DNA of 64,000 nucleotides, taken from positions 62,001-126,000 of the forward strand of contig NZ_BDBC01000032.1 in assembly GCF_001612785.1 (NCBI RefSeq), written 5' to 3'. The notes under the pieces were generated by a model. That model was not told the DNA's origin, did no database searches, and worked only from the letters and a program-made list of their open reading frames with translations. The DNA comes from Nocardia beijingensis NBRC 16342 (GTDB lineage Bacteria > Actinomycetota > Actinomycetes > Mycobacteriales > Mycobacteriaceae). Numbering within the stretch: position 1 is the first letter of the stretch; every line of letters begins with the position of its first letter. Both the position numbers and the translations under genes were made by a program. Shown here piece by piece: positions 10,959-22,900 of the stretch.

Positions 10959-13900
10959 ACGGGATCGAACTGGACAGCTTCGCCACCACCCTGCGCGCCG
11001 AGGACCCGGTGGTGCGCGACCATCGCGTGCACGGTGTGCGGATCCTGCCGGGCGTGGTGTATCTCGACATGATCCTGCGCGCGGCGATGTCGGCGGGGTA
11101 CCGGCCCGGCGAGCTGACCATCCGGGAGGCGTTGTTCCAGCGTCCGGTCGCCCTCGCCGACGGAGGAGCGGTGCGCATCGCGTTCCGCGTCGATCGCCCT
11201 ACCGGCCGGGTCGCCATCGACGTGCAGAACGTGGACGCGACGGGCACGCCGGTGGGAGCGATCGAACCGGTCGCGGAATGCTTTGTGGTACGCGCTGATT
11301 CGTCAGACGAGCCGCCGGGGATCGATGTGACGGAATTCCGGGACGCGGCGCGGGGTATGACGGAGCTGTATGCCCAGACCGGCAGCCGCGGTATCGATCA
11401 TCGCGACTTCATGCGCGCCACCGGTCATTTCGGCCGCCGCGGCGACGTGGTCACCGCGACGCTGGGGCTCGGCGCCGAAGCGGCAGCGCATCTGCCCGGT
11501 TTCCTGCTGCATCCCACGTTCCTGGATGCCTCCACGATCGTGCCGTTCATCGACCCGCAGCGGCTCGGCGTGGACGACGACAGCGCGTTCATCCCGATCT
11601 ACTTCGGTGACGTGCGCGCCTGGCGGGCCACTCCCGAGCAGGTGCTCGTGCGGGCCGCGGTCCGCGGCGGCGGGCACGGCGGGGACCTGCTCGAAGCCGA
11701 CGTCGCGCTCTACGACCGGGACGGGGGGCCGGTGGCGCGGTATCGGCTGACGTCCAAGCGGGTGCGTGGCAGCGCGGACATCCAGCGATTGCTGACGCAG
11801 CCGGAGGCGCCATCCCCTCGGCAGGCCACGCCACGCCCGCCCGCCCACACGACCGTTGCTTCCGGTGACCCGCGCACCGTGATCACCGCCGATCTGGCCG
11901 CTCTGGTCGCCGGTGAACTCGGCGCCGACGCCGCGGGCATCGCGACCGACGTCGGCTTCTACGAACTCGGTCTGGATTCCGGTCGCCTGCTGCGGCTGAC
12001 CGCCGAACTGGAAGCGCGGGTCGGCGAACCGCTGTATCCGACGCTGCTGTTCGAGTACCAGACCATCGACGCGCTCGCCGGACACCTCGCCGACACCGTC
12101 GGCGCGAGCTACCGCGCCGCCGACCTTCCTGCGGCCGCTCCGCAGACGGAGCCGACCGAGTCCACCGTGATCGCGCAACCGCCGACCACGGCCCCGCAAG
12201 CAGCCGACCCGGCCGTGACACCAGAACCCGCAGCGGCAGACGATCTGGTCGTTTTCGGGTTCGACTGGGAGCCCGACACCAGCGCTCATCCGCGTCGGGA
12301 GCCCGTCAGCCTGCTCGTTTTCGACACCGTCGATCACCCGTACCCGCACGGTGCGCCCGGCACGGTCGTCCGCGTCCGGCCAGGTAGCGAGTTCCACTCG
12401 GGCACCGATGCTTTCGTCGTCGACCCGGCGGACGCGCGGCATATGGATTTGGTGGTCGACGAATTGACCGCCCGGCGGTCACGCTTCGACGCCGCGGTGT
12501 ACCTGTGGCCCGAAGCCGCGACCGACGGTGATCCGCAGGCGTTGCTCGAGCGGGTGTACCTGCCGTTGCGTGATCTGGTCCGTGCGCTCGGGGCGACCGC
12601 CGAACCGCCGGTGCGCCTGGTGCTGGCTCTCACGCCCGCCACACCGGCGGGTGAAGCCAGTTGCGCCCTGCTGGGCGGTGCGGCCCGCACACTGCGGCTC
12701 GAGCAGCCGCACCCGGTGCTGCGAGCCGTCCAGCGCGACGCCGTCCGGCCGATCGATGACATCGTGGCCACGGAGCTGGGCATCGACGAACGCGACTCCG
12801 CCACCGAGATCCGCTACCGCGGCGCCGCACGCCAGGTCCGCCGGACGCGCCCGCTCGACACCGCCGCGCCGCATTCCGGTGACGCGGTGCTGCGCCGAGG
12901 GGCGGTGGTCGTGGTCACCGGGGCGTTCGGCGGGATCGGCCGTCATCTGGCCCGCCGCCTCGCCGCCGATCACGGCGCCCGGCTGGTGCTGGTATCGCGC
13001 CGTGCACTCGACGCGCCGGCCGCGGGACTGCTGGCCGAACTCGGCGAACTGGGCGCGGAAGCCGTGCACGTGCGCGCCGACGTCTCGGTGGCCGCGGACG
13101 CCGAACGCGTCGCCGCGATCGCCCACGCCACCTTCGGGCCGGTCGACGTGCTCTACCACGGTGCCGGACAGTTGCGCGACGGACTGCTGTCCGGCAGCAG
13201 CCGCGACGACGCGAGAACCGTTCTGGCACCGAAGATCCACGGTGTCGAGCACTTGACGCGGGCGCTCCCGGAGACCCGGCTGACCGTGTTGTTCTCGTCG
13301 GTTTCCGCGGTGCTGGGCAATCCCGGGCAGGCCGACTACGCGGCCGCCAACCGCTATCTGGACATCGTGGCCGAACAGCGCGACCGGGCCGGAAGCCGGA
13401 CCATCAGCATCGGCTGGCCGCTGTGGGCCGAGGGCGGCATGCGCCCGCCCGTCGAACAGATCGAAGCGCTGCGGCGCGCCGGTGTGGGACTGCTGCCCAC
13501 CGCGATCGGACTGGACCTGCTGGTGTCCTGCGCGAGCCTCGACCGCGCCCACCTGGCAGCAGTGTGGGGTCGACCCGACACGCTGCGAGCACGACTACAA
13601 CCGGAGACCTCACCGCCCGCCGCACCCGTACCGGTCCATGAGTCGCGCGCGTCCGTCGAGGAGCCCATCGCGATTGTCGGAATCAGTGGTCGTTACCCCG
13701 ACGCGGAGAACATCGAGGAGTTCTGGCGCAACCTGCGCGACGGGCACGACGCGGTCGGCCCGGTCCCCGCCGAACGCTGGTGGCTCACCGCCGCCGCAGA
13801 CACTCCCGGCGCACCCCCGATGATCGGCGGATTCCTGCGCGACGTCGGCGGTTTCGACCCGCAGTTCTTCCGCATCCCGCCGGTGCAAGCGCCACTGCTC

Positions 13901-16900
13901 GACCCGCAGGAGCGGTTGTTCCTCCAGCAGGCGTACGCGGCGCTGGAACACGCCGGCTACCACCACACCGACCCGGCCGTGCGGGATCGCCGCGTGGGCG
14001 TGTTCGTCGGCGCCACCTGGAGCGACTACCGGCTGCTCGGGGTCGCGGCCAGCCGTGACGGCGATCCGGTCGCGGTGGCCTCGATCCCGTCGTCCATCGC
14101 CAACCGCACCTCCTACACCCTCGGCCTGCGCGGACCGAGCCTCACCGTGGACACCGCGTGTTCGGCGTCGCTGACCGCGCTGCATCTGGCGCGGCGCAGC
14201 CTGCTCGACGGCGAATGCGACACGGCCATCGTCGGCGGGGTGAACCTGCTGCTGCACGAGGACAAATTCCTGCTGCTGCACAGCCTGGGCATGATGTCCG
14301 AGACCGGCCGGTGCCGTCCCTTCGCCGCGGGCGCCGACGGCTACGTGCCCGGCGAAGGCGTCGGCGCGCTGTACCTGAAGCCGTTGTCGGCCGCCCGCGC
14401 CGACGGCGACACCATCCACGGCTTGATCCTCGGCAGCGCGGTGAATCACGGTGGGCAGACCTCCGGATACAGCGTGCCGCACCCCGGGGCGCAAGCCGAG
14501 GTGATCGGCGAGGCGCTGCGCGCAGCCGGGGTCGATCCCGCCGCGATCGACTATCTCGAGGCGCACGGCACCGGGACACCGCTCGGCGATCCGATCGAAA
14601 TCACCGGAGTAGCCGCCGCTTTCGGCAGCTCCGGCCGCTCCCGCGCCCTCGGGTCGACGAAGTCGAACATCGGCCACCTGGAAGCGGCCGCGGGCGTCGC
14701 CGGCTTGACCCGGGTGCTGTTGCAGCTGCGCCACGGCCGGATCGCACCCACGTTGCATGCCGCCGAGACCAATCCGGCCATCGCGTTCGACTCGGTGCCG
14801 TTCCGGCTGCCGCGTGAACTGGAGGATTGGCCGCGTCGCACCGTCGACGGCGTCGCGGTGGCGCGGCACGCGGGCATCAGCGCCTTCGGGGCGGGCGGCG
14901 CGAACGCCCACGTGGTGCTCGCCGAATTCATCGACGACCGGGTGCCGCCTGCCGCGACCGGTGAGCCCGAGATCTTCGTGCTGTCGGCGCGCACGCCGGA
15001 GCGGCTGCGTCGCTACGCGGAGGCCATGGCGCGGCACTTCCGTGCCCTCGACCCCGCGGATTTCCTCGACGCGGTGCGCACCTTGCAGGTGGGCAGGCCC
15101 GCACTGGCCCACCGTCTCGCTGTGGTCGCGTCCTCACCGGTCGAGGTGGCCGACGCACTGGATCGGTTCGGCGCCGACCAGCCCGGCCCCGCAGTCACCG
15201 GCGTCGTCGACGCGCACACCCGGCCACCGCTGGTCGCCGCCGCGGCGGACGACCGAGAGCTGGCCCGGCAGTGGGTCGCCGGCGCCGACGTCGACTGGCG
15301 CGGACGCGGCGGGCCGCGCAGGCGAATCCCGCTGCCCGGCTACCCGTTCGAGCGCACCGACTACTGGATCATCGCACCGCCCCGTTCGGGGTTCGACACC
15401 GCCGTGGAGCGGTTCGAAGCGTCCGTCCGGCCCGCGGGCACGGTGGAGCCGGGTAAGGCCGAACTGGGCCGCTACGCGGCGATGCTGCTGCTGACGACCT
15501 TCGCCGGCATGGGGCTCACGCCCGGGCAGTGGACAGTGCGATCGCTGGACGCGCGCCTGGGTGTGCGGCCGGAATTCGACCGGCTGCGCACCAGCTGCCT
15601 GGACATCCTGCGGCGACACGGACTGATTCGGTGGCACGACGACCGCATCGAAGTCCCCGGCCCTCCGCCGGGCACCAGCGGGATGCGCGCCGATCTGCTC
15701 GCGCGCTTCCCCGAAACCGAACCGTACGTGGCCTTGCTCGATGCCTGTTTGGCCGCGTATCCGCGCGTGCTGCGCGGGGAGCTGTCCGCGACCGAGGTGC
15801 TGTTCCCCGGCGGCGATCTGGACCTGGTCGGCGCGATCTATCGCGGCAACGCCGCCTACGACTTCACCAACGGCTTGCTCGCCGGATTGGTGTCGGCGGT
15901 CGCGCACGGGGAGGGTGCGGGTCGGCCGGTGCGGATCGTGGAAATCGGCGCGGGCACCGGCGGTTCCACGCACGCGGTGCTCGACGCGCTCACCGAGCGC
16001 GGCATCGCGTTCGACTACCACTACACCGACGTGTCGCACAGCTTCGTCGCGCACGGGCGACGCACCTTCGGAACGCGTGCGCACGTGCGGTTCGGCGTGC
16101 TTGACATCGAGGCCGATCCGGTCGCGCAAGGGTTCCCCGCGCACGGCGCCGATCTGGTGATCTGCGCCAACGTGCTGCACGCGACGCGGTCGATCGACGT
16201 GACGCTGCGCAACATCCGGCGGCTGCTGGCGCCCGGCGGTGTGCTCGCCTGCACCGAGGCGACGACCGACCTCGAGGTCCTGGCGCTGACGTTCGGGCTG
16301 TTGGAGGGCTGGCACGCCTACCGCGATCCCGAGGCGCGTATCCCGCACTCGCCGCTGCTGTCGGAATCGCAGTGGCTGGACGCGATGACCACCGCGGGTT
16401 TCTCCGGTGTCCGTGCGTGGGGGCCAGGGCTGTCCACCGATCCGGAGCCCAGCTTCCGGCTGCTGGCCGCGGTCAGTGTCACCGCACCGTCCGACCTCGC
16501 TCGACCACCGGCCGATGAGCGGCGTCAGCCCACAGCCGCCGGGCAACTCGGCCTCGCCAGTACCGGAACACCGGCTGCCGGTGTGCGGCCGAACGCGGAA
16601 GCGGCCACCGTGGTCGGCGCGGCCGCCTTGGAAGCCGAACTCGTCGCCCTCGTCGCCGATGGCCTGGGGGTCGGGCGCGGCGAGGTGCGAGCGGAGCTGC
16701 CGCTGTCGGACTACGGCGTGGACTCCATTCTCGCGGTCAAGATCATCGACCGGGTCAACGCCCGCTACCGCTTGACGCTGCGACCAACGGTGGTGTTCGA
16801 CCATCCGTCGGTGCGGCTGCTCAGCAGGCACATGGCCGAACAAGGCGCCACCGCGAACGGCGGCGCGACCACCGTCTCCGGCACGCCCGCTCCCACTCCT

Positions 16901-19900
16901 CGAACCGCCACAGCGCCCGCGCGGCCCAGCGAAAGGTCAGCATCGATGGACATCGCCATCATCGGCATGTCCGGGCAGTTCCCGGGCGCGGCGAACCTCG
17001 ACGAGTTCTGGCGCGATCTCGCCGCGGGACGAGACGCGGTGACCGAGGTTCCGGCCGCGCGCTGGCCGATCGCCGAGCACTTCCAGCCGGGACCGGTGAC
17101 GCCGGGCAAGACCTACTCCAAGTGGGGCGGCTTCCTCGACGGCGTCGAGCAGTTCGATCCGGCGTTCTTCGACATGGTGCCCGCCGAAGCCGACTACATG
17201 GACCCGCAGCAGCGGCTGTTCCTGGAACACAGCCGGTTGGCGCTGGACGACGCCGCCATCGACCCGAAGTCGTTGCGACGCACCAAGTGCGGCGTGTTCG
17301 CCGGATCACCGGGCTCGGACTACGCCACCCTGCTGCGCAACCGCGGAACTGTCGGTTCCCATCACGTGTTCACCGGCAACAGCCCGGCCATCCTGCCCGC
17401 TCGCGTGGCCTATCACCTGGATCTCACCGGTCCGTGCCTCGGGCTGGACACCGCGTGTTCCTCGGCGCTGGTCGCTGTGCACCAGGCCTGCCGCAGCCTC
17501 GCCACCGGCGAGTCGGAGCTGGCGCTCGCCGGAGGGGTCGCGGTGTTCGTGACACCCGAATATCACCTGCTCGCCTCGTCGATGGGCATGCTGTCGCCGC
17601 GCGGCCGGTGCGCCAGTTTCGACGCCGACGCCGACGGTTTCGTGATCGCCGAGGGCGTCGGAGTGGTGGTGCTCAAGCCGTTGGCCGCCGCCGAACGCGA
17701 CGGCGACCCGATCCACGGCGTGATCCGCGGGATCGGCATCAACCACGACGGCCGCACCAACGGCATCACCGCGCCGAGCGTCCGCTCGCAGACCGAACTG
17801 GAACTGGCGGTGTATCGCGACGCCGGGATCGACCCGTCCACCATCGGCTACGTCGAAACCCACGGCACGGGAACACGATTGGGTGATCCGATCGAGATCG
17901 AAGCGCTCACCGCCGCCTTCCGCCACTACACCGACGCGGTCGGCGCCATCCCGGTGGGATCGGTGAAATCGAACATCGGGCACGCCTCGCACGCCGCGGG
18001 GATGGCGAGCCTGTTCAAGGTGCTGCTGGCCATGCGCGCCGGACAACTGCCACCGTCGCTGCACGTCGCTTCGGTGAACCCCTTGCTGGGACTGGAGCAG
18101 TCGCCGTTCTTCGTCAACACCGAACCGCGCGCGTGGGAGGGCACGCCACGGCGAGCCGCGATCAGTTCCTTCGGTTTCAGCGGCACCAACGCGCACCTGG
18201 TGGTCGACAGCGCACCGGTCGTGGCAGCCCGGCGCGCGACGTCCGGGCAGCCGCAGGTGGTCGTGCTCTCGGCGCGCAGCGCTACGAGCCTGGCCAGGAT
18301 GGCGCGCACGCTGCGCAGGCATCTGACCGCGCACCCGGATCTCGCGCTCGCCGACGTCGCCCGCACGCTCGTGGTAGGGCGCAGCGGATTCGAACATCGG
18401 CTCGCGGTGGTCGGGGATTCGGTGGACGCGGTCGCGGCCCGGCTCGCCGCTTTCGCCGACGGTGACCGGCCCGCCGGGGTCCACACCGGCACGATCGATG
18501 TCCCCGCCGGGGACGACGACGCGGCCATCGTGTTGGACGATCCGGTGGCGGTGGCACGGCAGTGGGTCGAAGGCGGACACGTCTCGTACGCGGGCTGGGC
18601 CGATCCGGCCGCTCGCCGTATCCATCTGCCCGGGTACGAGTTCGACCGGGAACGGTGCTGGGCGCCGGACATGGGCGCGCCTGGGTCCGAGCACACGGCG
18701 CCGCGACGCGACATCGATCCCGCCGTCGTCGGCGAAGCTCAGGACCTCGCGACACCGCGCGCCGCGACATCATCGACCGACGGGGCGCCCCGAGAGATGC
18801 GTGCACCTGACACGGCCGCACAGTTGGTGTCTGTCACACCGCAGGCCGAGCCGAGACCCGACCACTCTCCGGCTTACCCGCGACCTTCCGAAACATCGCT
18901 GGTCTCCGCGGCGACCGTGTCCCGGACCGACAGCGCACTCCGGAACGCCGCGGACGATGGACGCGCTGCTCCTGACACCCCGCTTGCGTGGCCGGACTCC
19001 GCGCAGCGACGACAGTCCGCCGAAACCTACCTCAAAGGCCTGCTCGCCGAATATTGCCGACTCGACCCGCAGCGGATCCGCACCCGAATCCCCTTGCAGG
19101 ACTATGGCATCGACTCGGTGCTGATCAGCAAGATGAACGACCGGCTGGAAACCGATTTCGGCCCGCTGCCGAGCACGCTGTTATTCGAGTACCAGACCGT
19201 CCGCGACCTCGCGGGCTATCTCGCTGACGAGCACGGGGCGCGCCTGGCCGCCGTCACCGCGGACTCGGCAAAAGCACCCGGCCACGCGGCGATTGCACAA
19301 GGCGGTCCCACAACCGCACCCGGCGACGCCGCAACCGCACACGGCGGTCCGACGACCACGCCAGCCGATCCGACCACCTCACCGAGCGGCGTGTCCGCGA
19401 CACCGCGCCCGGCCGATGCAGCGCCCGCACCCGCTTCCGCCGCACCTTCCCCCGACGACGCGCACGATGCCGACGACATCGCCGTCATCGGCATGGCAGG
19501 CAAATTCCCGATGGCGGGGGACATCGAGCAGTTCTGGGCCAACCTGGTCGCCGGTCGCGACTGCATCGTGGAAGTTCCGCCGCAACGCTGGGACCACCGC
19601 GAATACCTGTCCGCCGACCCCGACGAACCCGGCACCACCTACGCGCGCTGGGGCGGATTCATCGATGACGTCGACAAGTTCGACGCCCGCTTCTTCGGCA
19701 TCACCCCCAAAGACGCCGAGGAGATGGATCCGCAGCAACGGCTGTTCCTGGAAACATCCTGGGCGGCTTTGGAAGACGCGGGATACTCACCCGATCGGGT
19801 GCGCCGCAGCGCCGCGGCCCGCGGCCTGCCCGACGCCGGAGTCTTCGCCGGAGTCGGCTACGCCGAGTACCAGGCGTTCGTCGGCGTGCCGATCTCGGGA

Positions 19901-22900
19901 TATTTCGCGGTGCCGAACCGGGTCTCCTACCACTTCGGCTTCACCGGCCCCTCGCTCGCGGTCGACACGGCGTGCTCGGCGTCGCTGACCGCGCTGCATC
20001 TGGCCTGTGAGAGCCTGCGCCGCGGCGAAGCGGCCTACGCGCTGGCCGGCGGGGTGAACGTGTCGATCCATCCCGGCAAGTACCTGCTGCTCGGCTACGG
20101 TCGCTGGGCCTCCACCGACGGCCGCTGCCGGTCGTTCGGCGCGGGCGGCGACGGCTACGTGCCGGGCGAGGGCGTGGTCACCCTGGTGCTCAAACCACTG
20201 CGGCACGCGCGCGCCGACGGCGACCGCGTCTACGGCGTGATCCGGGGCAGCACGGTCAACCACGGCGGACGCACCAACGGATTCACCGTCCCCAACCCGG
20301 TCGCCCAAGCCGACCTCATCGGCCAGGCCCTCACCGCGGCCCGCGTCGACGCGGCCGACATCGGCTACGTGGAAGCCCACGGCACCGGCACCGCGCTGGG
20401 CGATCCGATCGAGATCGCGGCGCTGACCAAGGCCTACCGGCGCTCCACGTCCGAGCGCGGTTACTGCGGCATCGGCTCGGCGAAATCCAGTGTGGGCCAT
20501 CTGGAGGCGGCGGCGGGCGCTGCGGGCGTGGTGAAGGCGCTGCTGCAACTGCGTCACGACACCATCGCGCCGAACCTGCACAGCGATCCGCCGAACCCCG
20601 GCATCGATTTCGCGACCACACCGTTCCGCGTCATCGACCGGCCCACCCCCTGGCCGCGACCCGCCGAGGGCGAACCGCGCATCACCGCGGTCAGTTCGTT
20701 CGGCGCGGGAGGCTCGAACGCCCACGTCATCCTCACCGACGCAGAGCCCGTCGAGGCGACGCCCGAAGACGGGCGGCCGCGGATCGTGGTGTTGTCCGCA
20801 CGCGACGCCGACCGGCTGGCGGAGCTGGCCGCCCGCACCGCCGACCGGCTGCGCGCTCACCCGCTGTCGCTGCCCGATGTCGCGTGGACGCTGGCCGTTG
20901 GCCGCGCCGCGTTCGAGCATCGCCTGGCGGTAGTGGCGACTTCGACGGCCGAACTGGTCGAATTGCTGGACAGCGCGTCCGATGCCGGCGCACCCGCGCC
21001 GGCCGAAGGGCTGCTGGTCTTCCGCGGCGTGGCCCGCACCCACCGCGATCTCGACGAGTTACCCGGCGAGTCGGATGCCGACCGCGCCGAAGTGCGCGCG
21101 TTGCTGCGGTCGGGCAATCTGCCGCGCGTCGCCGAGCTGTGGGCGGGCGGCTGGACCGTGGACTGGGAACAGGGCTACGAGCGGCCGTTCGGGCGGATCG
21201 TCGGCCTGCCCGGTTATCCGTTCGCCCGCCGCAGATATTGGATCGTGCCGGAGGATTACCGCAGGCGCACGCAACCGCACCTGGTCGCGAAGACCGTGGT
21301 CGCCCAGGAATCCGAGGCACCGCGAGCGGAGCAGCGCAACGGACACTCGCCGAACGGCGCGGCGCGTCAGAACGTTCCGACTTCATCGGAACCGGCCGAA
21401 GCGCGCACCGCCGATGTCACCGGACCGGCCACCACAAGCTCGGCCACCGACGCCACCACACCGCCTGCCGACGTCCCCGCACCGCCCGCCACCGCACCCG
21501 CCGACGGCGAATTCGACAGCGAGTTGTGCGACCGGCTCGCCGAGCACATCCGCGACATCTTCGCCGATCTGACCAAGTCCGACCCGGCCGAGCTGGACCT
21601 CGACGCGGAGTTCGCCGATTTCGGGTTCGACTCGGTGGCCACCGTGCGGATGCTCAACCGGCTGATGAAGCACTACGACGTCAAGATCCCGGCGGAATCG
21701 ACCGAACTGCATCCGACGATCGCGTCCCTGTCGCGCTACCTGGTGGCCGAAGGCATCATCAGCGGAGCGGCACACGACGCCCCGCGCCCCACCACGGTCG
21801 CCGCGGCCACGACGCCTCAGCAGGACATCCCCGTGGTGACGATGGACGCCCCGATCCCGGTGCGGTCGGTCTTCATCACCGGCGTGACCGGGGTGCTGGG
21901 CGGCAAGCTGCTGCACGACCTGCTCACGAAGAGCGACGTGCGGGTGACCTGCCTGGTACGCGGCAAGACCGTGGCCGCGGCCGAACGCAGGATCAAGCAC
22001 TTCCTGAGCACCTACGACCCGGAGGCGACCCTCGACGAGGCGTTCGCCGAGCGCGTCACCACGGTGCTCGGTGACGTCTCGGTCGAACGACTCGGCCTGG
22101 ACGAGGTCACCTGGCAGCGGCTCGCCGACGATGTGGACCTCACCATCCATGCCGCGGGCCGCACCACCCTGGTCACCTTCTACGACGCGCTGGCTCCGAT
22201 CAACGTCGAAGGCACCAGGCGCGCGGTGGAATTCGCGCTGCGCTCGCGCGGCAAGTACCTGGTGTACGTGTCGAGTTTCAGCGTGCTGGGCGACCGGCTG
22301 AACTTCAACAATCCGCCGTTCACCGAGCGTGATCTCGAGCTGGGCCAGGGCTACGACCATCTGCCCTACCAGCAGACGAAGTACGAGTCCGAGAAGTTGA
22401 TCCGGGCGGCGAGCGAGCGCGGATTGCTGTGGGACATCGTGCGCCCCGGCAACATCATGGGCGACAGCCGCACCGGCCGATACCCGTTCTCCGAGGTCAG
22501 CGTCAAAGGCGCGTACTACGACATCCTCAAGACGATGATCGAGACCGGCGAGACGATGCTGACGCCGGTGCACTGGGACATCAGCCCGGTGGACTACGTC
22601 AGCGCCGCGATCGTGCACATCGCCCTGCGCCGGGCCACCTACCGGGAGACCTACCACCTGACCAATCCGGACATCCGGCGTTACTACGACGTGGTCCGCT
22701 ACGTGCAGCGCGCCGGGTACGAGGTGGCGCTGGTGCCGCTGGAGGAATTCCATCGCAGGGCCACCGACCGCCAGATCTACCGGCTCGGCACCGACGAGGT
22801 CTACGACAGCCAGACCCTGGAGATGTTCAAGTACGGCATCGAGCTGTTCGGCACGATCCACTACGAGGAGAGTTCCTACGCCGATTGCGCCTACACCCGG

